Assembly (NCBI GenBank): GCA_030647435.1
Contig: JAUSJX010000029.1
Coordinates: forward strand, 62,001 to 126,000
Direction: 5' to 3'
Length of the DNA: 64,000 nucleotides
Origin: Candidatus Rokuibacteriota bacterium
GTDB taxonomy: Bacteria > Methylomirabilota > Methylomirabilia > Rokubacteriales > CSP1-6
Below, piece after piece: positions 35,076 to 43,923 of the stretch (position 1 is the stretch's first letter; the number at the start of each line of letters is the position of its first letter). The position numbers and the translations under genes are program-made. The notes below the pieces were generated by a model, which worked only from the letters and a program-made list of their open reading frames with translations, was not told where the DNA came from and ran no database searches.

Positions 35076-35922
35076 CTACCGCGTCCGGTAGGCGTAGAGC
35101 GTGAGGTTGTCCGCGCTGACGAGGAGCGTGCCGTCTTCAGTGAGCGCCATGCCCATGGGCCAGCCCCAGAGCCGCCCGCTCCAGAGAACGGCGCCCGTGC
35201 GCGTCTCGAAGGCGTAGACGCGGTTCGGCCCCTGCCCCGCGACGTAGAGCACGTTGCCCTTGAGCACCGGCTGCACCGGGACCGAGCCCGCCCGCGCGCT
35301 CCACGCGACCATGCCAGTACCCCGCGAGAGGGCCACGAGGGTCTCTGCGCTCGAGTTGGAGGCGGTGGCGACGAGCGAGCCCATGACGATGGGCGCGACG
35401 GGAGAGCTCGAGTCGAGCGGGCGGCTCCAGCGGTCCTTCTGCGTCGCCGGGTCGAAGGGTGGAAGACGCAGGTACCTGACGCCGACTGGGTCGTGACGTA
35501 GAGCGTGTCGTCGGCCGCCGCGATGCCCGCAGTCGGCGCGCTGCCGAGCGGCACGATCCACTCGAGGCCTCGGCTCTTGATGTTGACGGAGCCGAGGGAC
35601 GCCGCCCCGAGGAGATAGAGGTGGTCACCCAGAGAGACTGCGGGTAGGCGAGCGCCGCAGGCAGCTCGAGACTCTACCGCGCTCCTCCGTCGCCGGCCGC
35701 AACGGCGCGGAGCGTCTGCCCGTCCATGAAGAGCGCGGTGTCTCCAGCCGCGACCGGCTCGTCACCTGCCGCGGACGTCCCCGTCGGCGACGAGGAGCAG
35801 CCGCATAGGAGTGCCAGGACGGCGGCGAGGTCGGCGTGCGCGCGATGGCGCGGAGCATGCGCCGCCTTATCACGCCGGCTTTGACTTCGCAGGGGGCCGA
35901 GGGCAGACTTGGGGGCACTCAA
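35076..35922 (-). pseudogene. PQQ-type beta-propeller lipoprotein, frameshifted
   Basis: Three consecutive frames are needed. An N-terminal piece has a lipobox (AVLALLCGC) and DTALFMDGQTLRAVAAGDGG. A +/-1 shift near 35670 leads to LPAVSLGDHLYLLGAASLGS and APTAGIAAADDTLYVTTQSA. A second shift near 35475 leads to LRLPPFDPATQKDRWSRPLD, ALSRGTGMVAWSARAGSVP and YAFETRTGAVLWSGRLWGWP. The blade repeats (xxVYAFxxxTGxxxW) identify a PQQ-like propeller. Even the start is unclear: an ATG in another frame near 35860 suggests a third indel. Either a decayed gene or local sequence error. Confidence 0.7.
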
Positions 35923-35936
35923 GGAGACTTCCCCCC

Positions 35937-37007
35937 ATGCCCTCGAACCTCGACGAGCAGTTCCAGACGCTCCACGAAATCGCCCGCGCGGCGCGGCGCA
36001 ACCTGGCCGACGGTCCGTGGGACTATCTGGTCGGCGGCACCGAGACCGAGACCACCGTGAAGCGCAACCGCACGGCGATCGACTCGCTCGCCTGGAGACC
36101 CCGGGTGCTGCGCGACGTCTCCAAGGTGGACACCTCGTCCACCTTCCTCGGCAGGCCCGTGCGCATCCCCGTAATGCTGGCGCCGGTGGGGTCGGTCGAG
36201 AGCTTCGCGCCCGGCGGCGGCGCGACGGCGGGGAAAGCCTCCGGTGCCTTCGGCGTGCCGCACATGCTCTCGAGCGCCTGCAACCCGGGCCTCGAGGCGA
36301 CGGCGGCGGCGGCGGACAACTACCGCATCTTCCAGCTCTACGTCCGCGGCGACGACGCCTTCGTGGACGACCACGTCAAGCGCGCGCTGGACCACGGCTA
36401 CCACGCCTTCTGCATGACCGTGGACTCGGCGTCCTACAGCCGGCGCGAGCGCGACCTCGACAAGCGCTTCGTGAAGCCGTGGCGCGTCAAGGCGACGGGC
36501 GCGGAATACCAGGCCGCGCTCTCGTGGGACCAGGTCAAGCGCTTCAAGGACGCGCACGACGTGCCGCTGATCCTGAAGGGCATCGCCACCGGCGAGGACG
36601 CGGCGCTGGCCTGCGAGCACGGCGTGGAGGTCGTCTACGTCTCTAACCACGGCGGCCGCCAGCTCGACCACGGCCGGGGCTCGCTCGACGTGCTTCCCGA
36701 GGTGGTGGCGGCCGTCGCGGGCCGCGCCGCCGTCATGGTGGACGGCGGATTCATGCGCGGCACCGACGTGGTCAAGGCGATCACGCTCGGCGCGCAGTGC
36801 GTGGGGCTCGGCAGGCTCCAGTGCCTGGGCCTGGCGGCCGCGGGGCAGGCTGGGCTCGAGCGCGCGCTCGAGCTCCTCGAGGAGGAGATACGGATCTGCC
36901 TGGCGCTCCTCGGCGTGACGGGCTACGGCCAGCTCGACGCCTCGTATCTCCACGAGGCGAGGTCCGTCACCGAGCCCGGCGCGCTCTCCGCCTTCCCCCT
37001 GCTTTAA
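35937..37007 (+). CDS. FMN-dependent alpha-hydroxy acid oxidase/dehydrogenase
   Basis: 356 residues from ATG 35937, with AAGGAG upstream. TIM-barrel family of lactate/glycolate oxidase: MLAPVGSVESFAPGGGATAG, FQLYVRGDDAFVDDHVKRAL, catalytic His in YVSNHGGRQLDHGRGSLDVL and the FMN-phosphate region VMVDGGFMRGTDVVKAITLG. Oxidises an L-2-hydroxy acid to the keto acid; the substrate is not resolved. First of a + strand run of redox genes. Confidence 0.93.
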   Translation: MPSNLDEQFQTLHEIARAARRNLADGPWDYLVGGTETETTVKRNRTAIDSLAWRPRVLRDVSKVDTSSTFLGRPVRIPVMLAPVGSVESFAPGGGATAGKASGAFGVPHMLSSACNPGLEATAAAADNYRIFQLYVRGDDAFVDDHVKRALDHGYHAFCMTVDSASYSRRERDLDKRFVKPWRVKATGAEYQAALSWDQVKRFKDAHDVPLILKGIATGEDAALACEHGVEVVYVSNHGGRQLDHGRGSLDVLPEVVAAVAGRAAVMVDGGFMRGTDVVKAITLGAQCVGLGRLQCLGLAAAGQAGLERALELLEEEIRICLALLGVTGYGQLDASYLHEARSVTEPGALSAFPLL

Positions 37008-37022
37008 CCGAGGGACCGCACC

Positions 37023-37631
37023 GTGAAACAGACGCTGCTCACACTGGCAGTCATCGCTCTCGCGGCGGGCTGCGTGACGCCCTATGGCGAGGGCCAGTCG
37101 GCCTTGCAGAAGGGGCGCTTCGCCGAGGCCGAGGGTTACTTCAGCCAAGCCCTGGCCGCCGACCCTGGCCGCACTGACGCGCTGGTGGGGTTGGGCATCG
37201 CCCAGTACAAGCAGGGGGAGATCGACCAGGCAAGCGACACGCTCCAGAAGGCCGTCCTGATCCGCCCCAATGAACCGAGCGTGCGCCTCTACCTGGGCTT
37301 GGCCTATCTGCGGAATCAGGACTCGCTCCAGGCCGAGCAGCAGCTGACGGCGCTCCGTTCACTCAACATCGACCCGCGCGTCGCACAGCAGATCGACCGC
37401 GCGCTCGAGGTGATCAGGCAGGGGCCGCTCAGCGATCCCGTTCGCGACTTTCTCGTCGGCAGCCTCGAGACTCAGGCGCAGCTCAGTCGTGATGCGCAGG
37501 ACGCGCTCCTTCAGGCCCAGCGGGCTCAGGCCTACTACTTTCCCTACTACCCCTATGTCTATCCCTACTTCGCCGCCCCCTTCGGCCCCTGCGTCCTCGT
37601 GAGGCGTGGCGGGGGCTGGTTCTGCATGTGA
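37023..37631 (+). CDS. TPR-containing lipoprotein
   Basis: 202 residues from a GTG. Lipoprotein signal peptide (MKQTLLTLAVIALAAGC), then four or five TPR-like helices (AEGYFSQALAADPGRTDALV, GIAQYKQGEIDQASDTLQKA, LYLGLAYLRNQDSLQAEQQL) and a Tyr/Phe/Pro-rich C-terminus (YYFPYYPYVYPYFAAPFGP). Probably a periplasmic scaffold anchored in a membrane. 15 bases after the preceding gene. Confidence 0.88.
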   Translation: MKQTLLTLAVIALAAGCVTPYGEGQSALQKGRFAEAEGYFSQALAADPGRTDALVGLGIAQYKQGEIDQASDTLQKAVLIRPNEPSVRLYLGLAYLRNQDSLQAEQQLTALRSLNIDPRVAQQIDRALEVIRQGPLSDPVRDFLVGSLETQAQLSRDAQDALLQAQRAQAYYFPYYPYVYPYFAAPFGPCVLVRRGGGWFCM

Positions 37632-37658
37632 TGTAGGATGTTGCCCCAGGGGGGTTCC

Positions 37659-38537
37659 ATGACGATCTCGACGGGCACGCTCCAGATGCACAGGCTCCAC
37701 CCCGCCTTCGGCGTCGGAATCGAAGGCGTGGATCTCCGCCAGCCGCTCGATGACGGCACATGGGCGCACATCTGGGAGGCCTTCAACGAGCATTCCCTCC
37801 TGGTCTTCCACGGCCAGCCGCTGTCGGACGACGAGCAGATGCGCTTCAGCCTGCGCTTCGGCCCGCTCGAGACGACCGTCAAGACGCTGGGCAAGGAAGA
37901 CCGCCTGCACCCGAACCTCGTCGGGCTGGCCAACGTGGACGAGGACGGCAAGCTCATGGACTGGACGGACCGGCGCATGGTCTACCAGAGCGGCAACCAG
38001 ATGTGGCACAGCGACTCGTCGTTCAAGCAGGTGCCGGCCCAGGCCTCCCTCCTCTCCGGCCGCCTGGTGCCGCCCGAGGGCGGCGAGACGGAGTTCGTCT
38101 CCTGCCGCGTCGCCTGGGAGGCGCTTGCCCCCGAGATGCAACGCCGGCTCGAAGGCAAGGTCGCCGTCCACTCCTTCGCGTACTCGCGCGGGCTGATCGA
38201 CCCGACGCTGCTCGGCCCCGACGTCCAGCAGGCCCTGCCGCCCGTGCGCCAGGCCCTCGTCCGCGCCAATCCCCTCAACGGAAGGAAGAGCGTCTACATC
38301 GGCTCGCACGCCTCGCACATCGAGGGCACGCCCGTCGAGGAGAGGCGCGCGCTCTTGAAGGAGCTGCTCGAGCTGGCCACGCGCCCGGAGCGCGTGCACC
38401 AGCACGCGTGGCGCCAGCACGACCTCGTCATCTGGGACAACCGCTGCCTGCTGCACCGCGGCCGTCCCTGGGACGCCAAGCGCCACACGCGCGTCATGCA
38501 CCGGACCACCGTCGCCGGCGAGGGACCCACCGCATGA
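37659..38537 (+). CDS. TauD/TfdA-family Fe(II)/2-oxoglutarate dioxygenase
   Basis: 292 residues from ATG 37659 (an ATG at 37638 precedes the purine-rich ribosome site and is less likely). 2-His-1-carboxylate facial triad: HxD in MWHSDSSF, and the distal His with the 2-oxoglutarate-binding Arg in LLHRGRPWDAKRHTRVMHRT. Relatives hydroxylate sulfonates, phenoxy acids or other small acids; substrate unknown. Its TGA overlaps the ATG of the next gene (ATGA), so it is translationally coupled to the UGSC selenoprotein. Confidence 0.93.
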   Translation: MTISTGTLQMHRLHPAFGVGIEGVDLRQPLDDGTWAHIWEAFNEHSLLVFHGQPLSDDEQMRFSLRFGPLETTVKTLGKEDRLHPNLVGLANVDEDGKLMDWTDRRMVYQSGNQMWHSDSSFKQVPAQASLLSGRLVPPEGGETEFVSCRVAWEALAPEMQRRLEGKVAVHSFAYSRGLIDPTLLGPDVQQALPPVRQALVRANPLNGRKSVYIGSHASHIEGTPVEERRALLKELLELATRPERVHQHAWRQHDLVIWDNRCLLHRGRPWDAKRHTRVMHRTTVAGEGPTA

Positions 38538-40183
38538 GCGGCGCGACGACGATCACGGCCCTGAACCCGGTCGGCTTCGCCCCGAAGGTGACCCGCAAGG
38601 CGTTGGCGCCCAGGCTCGATACGCTCGAGGGCAAGACCGTCTACCTGGTGGACTGCCGCTTCGACGATTCCGACGTCTTCCTCAAGCAGATGCAGGCGTG
38701 GTTCGCTTCGCACATGCCGGGCGTGCGCACGGTCTTCAAGCCGATCTCGAGCGTGTACCTGCACGACGACCCGACGACCTGGGAGGAGATCAAGGCGAAG
38801 GGGCACGCCGCCATCCTCGGCGTCGGCCACTGAAGCACCTGCGCGCCGGCGGTCGCCGCGCACGCGATGACGATCGAAGCGGCGTACGGGATCCCCGTCG
38901 TCGCCATGCATACCGACAAGTTCGACCGGGTGGTCCGCTCGGTGGCGGCGGTGAACGGGATGCCGGGGCTCCGGCAGGTGTTCGTCCCCCAGCCCATCAT
39001 GGGCAAGACGGCCGCCCAGCTGCGCGCGTACGTCGACGGCACGGATCCCATCACCGGCCGCCCGGTCATGCAGGAGGTCATCGAAGGACTGACCCAGCCA
39101 TTCGACCCGAAGGACCTGGGCGCTGTCGAGTTCGACCGCTCGACACCCAGGCTCGTCGAGCCCGGCACGGAGGCGGAGCTCCACCGTCTCTTCCTCGACA
39201 ACAACTGGACGGACAAGCTGCCGATCGTGCTGCCGACCGAGGAGCGCGTGGCGGCGATGCTGGCCGCGACGCGCCGCAAGCCTGATGAAGTCGTCGGGCG
39301 CATGCGCTCGACCCACTTCCGAGAGTACTGGGAATACACAGTAGAGAAGGTCGCCGTGAACGCGGTCATGGCGGGGGCGCGGCCAGAGTACTTCCCGGTG
39401 ATCCTGGCGCTCGGCGCGACGGGCGTCACCGCGCGGAGCAGCAGCTCGAGCGCCATGGCGTCCATGGCCGTCGTCAACGGACCGATCCGCGACGAGATCG
39501 GCATGAACGCGGGCACGGGCGCGCTCGGCCCGTACAGCCACGCCAACGCCACCATCGGAAGAGCCTACGGCCTCCTTTCCCAGAACGGCCAGGGCGGCTC
39601 CGTCCCGGGCCACAGCTACATGGGCAACCAGGGCAACAACTACGCCTACAACAGCGTCACCTTCGCCGAGAACGAGGAGCGGAGCCCCTGGGAGCCCTTC
39701 CATGTCCAGCACGGCTTCAAGCCGGCGGACAGCGCGGTCAGCGTCTTCAGCGGCTGCCGCTCGACATCCTTCACGCTCGGGCTCCGCGAGAAGCACTGGC
39801 GCCTACACGTGCGCAGCATGCTGCGCGGCATGGACCCGCACACGCCGCCGACGCTCCTGCTCGATCCCATCGCCGCGCGCCAGTTCATCGACCGCGCGGG
39901 GTTCACGAAGAAGGACGCGCTCATCGACTGGCTCTTCGAGACCGCGACGATGCCGGCCGGCGAGTACTGGGACTCCCAGCTCATCCAGAACTACATCTAT
40001 CCGCGCGCGACCTTCGGCGAGGAGCCGTGGGCATCGAAGCTCAAGGCCGCGCCCGACGAGCTGATCCCGATGTTCCGTCGAGAAGACATCCATGTCGTAG
40101 TCGTCGGGGGTGAGACCAACGGGTACTGGCGCATCATGGGCTGCAACTACCAGAAGACCGTCTCGATCGACGAGTGGCGGTAG
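38534..40183 (+). CDS. UGSC-family selenoprotein (in-frame UGA as Sec)
   Basis: 549 residues when TGA 38831-38833 (codon 100) is decoded as Sec. The N-part (TVYLVDCRFDDSDVFLKQMQ, AAILGVGH) joins without any frame change to U-STCAPAVAAHAMTIEAAYGI and PVVAMHTDKF, giving a U-x-x-C redox motif of the UGSC type. The C-part (residues ~170-549) contains ILALGATGVTARSSSSSAMA and GHSYMGNQGNNYAYNSVTFA. A separate gene starting at 38867 would lack the motif. A GGUC-capped stem follows the UGA. Reaction unknown; a selenol redox enzyme is inferred. Coupled to the TauD-like dioxygenase upstream. Confidence 0.88.
38843..38861 (+). promoter_or_regulatory. Candidate bacterial SECIS hairpin (UGSC gene)
   Basis: CGGC (38847-38850), loop GGTC (38851-38854), GCCG (38855-38858). 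It is extended by GCG/CGC (38843-38845 with 38859-38861) past a single bulged C. The loop begins 18 nt after the UGA. Confidence 0.65.
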
Positions 40184-40222
40184 GACGATCGCCCCGCACA
40201 GACACCATGAGGGAGTACCCGT

Positions 40223-40846
40223 ATGAATGCTGACCGTCTAAGGATGCCTCTCGGCGAAGCCCTGTTCACCCAGCGCTCGATGCGCAAGCTCCGGCCCGAC
40301 CCGATCCCGGACGAGGACATCCGCCTGATCCTCGAGGCCGCGGTCAAGGCGCCCAATGGTGGCAACCACCAGACCGCGCGCTTTCTCGTGGTCACCGACC
40401 GGCAGAAGATCCGCGAGTTCGGCGAGCTCTACCGCGAGGCGTGGTGGGCCAAGCGCAAGGACGACCACGGCTGGACCGGGCCCCAGGACGTCCCGCCGGG
40501 GGAGAAGAACTACGCCTCTGCCATGGGGCTCGCCGACGCGATGAAGGACGTCCCCTGCGTCGTCTTCGCGCTTACGGAGCCGACCGGCGGAGCCAACTCG
40601 GTCATCCCGGCCTGCCAGAACCTCATGCTGGCGGCCCACGCGCTCGGGATCGGCTCGCTCCCAACAACGCTCCACGCCGTGGTCATGGACCGCTTCCGCG
40701 CGCTCTTCGCCATCCCGAAGGAGCTGACCTTCCACTTCTGCATCCCGCTCGGCTATCCGGCCGTCAAGTACGGGCCGAGCCGGCGCAAGCCGATCGAGGA
40801 GACCACCTCGTGGAACCTCTGGGGGGGACGCGTGCCGTGGGCGTGA
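40223..40846 (+). CDS. Nitroreductase-family flavoprotein
   Basis: 207 residues. FMN-binding nitroreductase fold: ALFTQRSMRKLRPDPIPDED (phosphate-binding Arg pair), AAVKAPNGGNHQTARFLVVT, and the C-terminal ACQNLMLAAHALGIGSLPTT and IPLGYPAVKYGPSRRKPIEE. Reduces nitro, quinone or related groups with NAD(P)H; the substrate is open. The stop overlaps the GTG of the following LLM oxidoreductase (GTGA). Confidence 0.94.
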   Translation: MNADRLRMPLGEALFTQRSMRKLRPDPIPDEDIRLILEAAVKAPNGGNHQTARFLVVTDRQKIREFGELYREAWWAKRKDDHGWTGPQDVPPGEKNYASAMGLADAMKDVPCVVFALTEPTGGANSVIPACQNLMLAAHALGIGSLPTTLHAVVMDRFRALFAIPKELTFHFCIPLGYPAVKYGPSRRKPIEETTSWNLWGGRVPWA

Positions 40847-41751
40847 CGCGCAAGCCCGCGGTCAGCCTGGCGGCCGCGCCGGGGCGGCGGCGCGCCACCA
40901 TCGAGGTCGCCCAGCGCTTCGAGAAGGAGGGCTTCGCCGGCATCTACTGCCCGAGCTACGGCGACGGCCTGGGGCTCTGCGAGGCGCTGGCGCTCGAGAC
41001 CAAGGAGATCCGGTTCGGGACGTCCATCGCCAACATCTACTCGCGCCACCCCCACGACTACGCGCACACGGCCGCGTTCATCCACGAAATCTCCGGGGGC
41101 CGCTTCCGCTTCGGAATCGGCGTCAGCCACGGCCCCACGCTCGCGCGGCTCAAGGTGACCGCGGGCAAGCCCCTCGAGGACATGCGCCGCTTCGTCACTG
41201 AGCTCGGCGCGGGCGCCAAGCAGGCGGGCGCGCTGCCTCCCATCGTGCTGGCGACGCTCAGGCAGAAGATGGTCGCCCTGGCCGGCGAGATCGCCCAGGG
41301 CGCGGTGTGGGCCAACGCGGCGCGCTCTCACATGGCCGCGTCGCTCAGCCACCTCCCGGCCGCCCTGCGCAGCGACCCCGGCTTCTTCGTCGGCAACATG
41401 CTACCGACCTGCATCGACAACGACAAGTCCGCGGCCGCGGCCGTCAACCGGCGCACGCTGATAAGCTACGTCAAGCTCCCCAACTACCAGAACTACTGGA
41501 TCGAAGCCGGCTTCGAGGATGAGATGCTGGCGATCCGGAAGGCCATCGCCGCCGGCGAGGAGGACCGCATTCCCTCGCTCATGTCCGACCGCTGGCTCTC
41601 GCAGGTCACCCTCTACGGCAGCGCCGCGGAGGTCCGCGACGGCATCGAGGCCTGGTACGCGGCGGGCGTCAACACCCCGATCGTCGTGCCGTCCTCCACG
41701 AAGGGCGGCCAGATGGTCGCCATCCAGGAGCTCATCGACCTTTACCGCTGA
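40843..41751 (+). CDS. LLM-class flavin-dependent oxidoreductase
   Basis: 302 residues from GTG 40843, which overlaps the nitroreductase stop. Luciferase-like TIM barrel with F420/FMN-type features: AQRFEKEGFAGIYCPSYGDG, FGTSIANIYSRHPHDYAHTA, GRFRFGIGVSHGPTLARLKV and the C-terminal YGSAAEVRDGIEAWYAAGVN. Probably a flavin- or F420-dependent monooxygenase or dehydrogenase. A much longer frame start at 40441 only overlaps nitroreductase. Confidence 0.92.
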   Translation: MTRKPAVSLAAAPGRRRATIEVAQRFEKEGFAGIYCPSYGDGLGLCEALALETKEIRFGTSIANIYSRHPHDYAHTAAFIHEISGGRFRFGIGVSHGPTLARLKVTAGKPLEDMRRFVTELGAGAKQAGALPPIVLATLRQKMVALAGEIAQGAVWANAARSHMAASLSHLPAALRSDPGFFVGNMLPTCIDNDKSAAAAVNRRTLISYVKLPNYQNYWIEAGFEDEMLAIRKAIAAGEEDRIPSLMSDRWLSQVTLYGSAAEVRDGIEAWYAAGVNTPIVVPSSTKGGQMVAIQELIDLYR

Positions 41752-41768
41752 CCGAGGACCAACAGCCC

Positions 41769-42239
41769 ATGCTGCGCTACGGGTACGAGGCTCCGGCGTT
41801 CTCCCTCCCCTCGACGAGCGGCCGCGACATCTCGCTGGCCGAGTTCAAGGGCGCATCCGACGTCGTGCTGTTGTTCTACTGCTACGACTGGGGGAACATC
41901 TGAACGCCCGAGCTCCGCGACCTCGGTGAGGTCGCCGGCGAGCTTCAGGCCAAGGGCGCCGTCGTGCTCGGGATCAGCGGGGACACGCCCTTCTCGCACG
42001 CGGAGTACCACAGGCGGCACGCGCTGCCGTTTCCGCTCCTGAGCGACGTGCACCGGAGCGTGATCCAGGCGTACGGCGTGTGGGACGAGGAGCGCAACGT
42101 CGCCTACCGCTCGACGGTCGTCGTGGACCGCGACGGCCGGGTGCGCTGGTCGCAGTCGGGCGACCGGCTGATGACCCGGAGCGGCGCCGAGATCCTCCGC
42201 GTCCTCGACTTGATCCACCGCCTCCGCACGGCGGGCTAG
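41769..42239 (+). CDS. Peroxiredoxin-like selenoprotein (in-frame UGA as Sec)
   Basis: 156 residues when TGA 41901-41903 (codon 45) is Sec. Thioredoxin-fold AhpC/TSA protein: PAFSLPSTSGRDISLAEFKG, VVLLFYCYDWGNI-U-TPELRDL, AVVLGISGDTPFSHAEYHRR, FPLLSDVHRSVIQAYGVWDE and STVVVDRDGRVRW. The U occupies the peroxidatic Cys position (usual C-T-x-E-L). Upstream GAGGA serves the ATG. A later-starting ORF at 41964 lacks the active site. The mRNA after UGA forms an 8-bp perfect stem with a GGU loop, the strongest SECIS candidate here. Reduces peroxides, by family analogy. Confidence 0.9.
41917..41935 (+). promoter_or_regulatory. Candidate bacterial SECIS hairpin (peroxiredoxin gene)
   Basis: GCGACCTC (41917-41924), loop GGT (41925-41927), GAGGTCGC (41928-41935): eight perfect pairs closing a GGU triloop 22-24 nt after the UGA. 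Confidence 0.75.
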
Positions 42240-42327
42240 CCGCGGCCGTCTGCTCTGCCGGTCCCTGATGGTCGCGTGGAGGGCTCCCGCCCTGTGATTC
42301 CCGACCCCGAGTTGACCTCTGATTCCC

Positions 42328-42440
42328 GCTCTGGCAGGATCGGCGCGAGGTGGGAGGGGGGAGTTATCCGCGCTGTGACAAGGAAAGCCCTCGGGCTCGA
42401 CGGGCGATGACTGAGAACGGGTTTTATGTTATCTACCCTC
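42328..42440. repeat. Left arm of ~113-bp inverted repeat flanking a methyltransferase
   Basis: GCTCTGGCAGGATCGG through GTTATCCGCGCTGTGACAAG to TTATGTTATCTACCCTC. It matches the reverse complement of 43445-43558 at most positions, with small indels. It contains the methyltransferase stop codon on the - strand and, on +, an ATGTTATCTAC that copies the methyltransferase start. The 42240-42327 gap holds nothing recognisable. Confidence 0.75.
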
Positions 42441-43460
42441 CCGTTCTGGGGATGCACGAGGCAGCACGGAGGAACATGCTGCCGCGGGCTTCGTGGCAAG
42501 CACCGTGTTGTACGCGTTGCCGAAGACGAACCCTTTCGATGTGCGCCAAATGATCCCTTCCAATTCCACGAATGTGCGCATCTTGAGCCGGTACTTCCAC
42601 AACAGCATGTGTCGAATGAAGTTCCAGGTGAGGCCCCAGGCCCAGAACGGCAGTCGCCGATACCGGATCGGGTCGAAGCCGAGTCGGCGCGTCTTGTAGA
42701 CGAGAAGATTGGCGCCGAGAAAATTGTAGCGCCAATTGTCGAAGAAGGCAGTGACGCTCCGGTAATCCTCCTCACGGCGACAATGATCCAGCGACCCTGG
42801 TGAGCGGATCATCAGGCGTCCTCCCGGCTTGAGCATCCGCCAGCACCGCGCCAGCCAAGCGTCCAAGTCCTTGGTGTAGCCGATCGATTCGAGCGCATAG
42901 ATGGCGTCAAAACTCTCGCTCGGGAGATCGAGAATGTCGAAGTCGGTGAGAATCACGCGGACGCGCCCGCCAAACTTCGCAAATTTCCGCCGGCAGATGT
43001 CCGCTTGCACAGAGGAATTGGTCACGCACACGATTTCGATATTGCACCGGCTGGCGAGGTAGTAGGCCGCCGCGCCCGAACCGCACCCGAGCTCCAACAG
43101 CCGCATCCCGTCCCTCGGTTTCAGAAGAGCGCACTCGGCTTCGTAAGGATACGTGAATGCCGCACGGGGAAAAACACACGTGCTGTAATTCGCTTGCTCG
43201 TCGCGATATGCGCGGAACACGTCATCATATGTGCGATTCTCGTCGTCGTGCTTGAGAAAGTCGTCCACCCGCGGTGTCCACTCGACTAGTTGGCGCTGCT
43301 CGAATTCATTCAACTGGTGGCCGAGCTTGCTTGCGTCCTTCGGATGCGTGACGAGGAGAAAAAGGGCGTAATGAAAAAGGTTGTACGCCACGAACAATCC
43401 GACGATGATCGCCGCGGCCAATGGGAGTATCGAAACAGTACCCAAGAGCGTAGATAACAT
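42429..43460 (-). CDS. Membrane-anchored SAM-dependent methyltransferase
   Basis: 343 residues from the ATG at 43460; N-terminal hydrophobic helix (MLSTLLGTVSILPLAAAIIV, then GLFVAYNLFHYALFLLV). Class I methyltransferase: motif I LLELGCGSGAAAYYLASRC, EIVCVTNSSVQADICRRKFA, then ILDLPSESFDAIYALESIGY and MLKPGGRLMIRSPGS. The arrangement recalls sterol/gamma-tocopherol C-methyltransferases; substrate unknown, probably lipid. Start and stop codons both lie inside flanking inverted repeats. The tail VLPRASPEREGR is partly repeat-encoded. Base composition is lower in GC than its neighbours. Confidence 0.88.
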   Translation of the reverse strand: MLSTLLGTVSILPLAAAIIVGLFVAYNLFHYALFLLVTHPKDASKLGHQLNEFEQRQLVEWTPRVDDFLKHDDENRTYDDVFRAYRDEQANYSTCVFPRAAFTYPYEAECALLKPRDGMRLLELGCGSGAAAYYLASRCNIEIVCVTNSSVQADICRRKFAKFGGRVRVILTDFDILDLPSESFDAIYALESIGYTKDLDAWLARCWRMLKPGGRLMIRSPGSLDHCRREEDYRSVTAFFDNWRYNFLGANLLVYKTRRLGFDPIRYRRLPFWAWGLTWNFIRHMLLWKYRLKMRTFVELEGIIWRTSKGFVFGNAYNTVLATKPAAACSSVLPRASPEREGR

Positions 43461-43558
43461 ACACCCCGTTCTCAGCCATGGCGACCCGCGGCCCAGGCTC
43501 TTCCCCTTGTCACAGTGCGGATAACGCGCCTCCCATCTCGGGCCGATCCTGCCAGAGC
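43445..43558. repeat. Right arm of ~113-bp inverted repeat flanking a methyltransferase
   Basis: GAGCGTAGATAACATACACC through CTTGTCACAGTGCGGATAAC to CGATCCTGCCAGAGC, the partner of 42328-42440. It includes the methyltransferase ATG and its probable leader. Confidence 0.75.
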
Positions 43559-43667
43559 ACGTCGGAGCAGTCAAATCGGCGCCTCGACGCAGGGGGCGAG
43601 AGCTGTCACCCGGGGCGCAAGCAGCGGCACGGCAGACGTCCGCGGCTGCCTGGGCCCCCGGCACCGC

Positions 43668-43853
43668 CTAGAAGGTTACGCGGGGGAGTGCCAGCTGCTC
43701 GACTCCTGCCTCAGTCATGGAAAACGAAGGCTGCGGGCCGTCCCGCGTGCCCGGGAGTTCGAGATGGGCGAGGATCGGCTCAATGACGGCCGGATCGTCG
43801 ATCGTGAGCCACATGTACGATCGCATCTTCGCCGTCGTCGTGCCCAAACGCAT
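43668..43853 (-). pseudogene. Short fragment, possibly a transposase C-terminus
   Basis: 61 residues containing LTIDDPAVIEPILAHLELPG, a pattern like the C-terminal end of IS91-type transposases (DPxVIxxILxHLGLP). No upstream transposase sequence remains. The rest of the 43461-43923 gap contains only the inverted-repeat arm and GC-rich sequence. May be a decayed element or a chance frame. Confidence 0.35.
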
Positions 43854-43923
43854 TTCTCCGACGGGCTCCTAACCCGAACCCCTCACCTGATCTGACGCGT
43901 GAGGCGGCCGGCCATGAAGCCGG

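Noticed and set aside
38867-40183. Independent gene starting at an internal ATG after the UGSC UGA
   Set aside because: It would lack the U-x-x-C motif and has no ribosome-binding site; the upstream part in the same frame completes the family.
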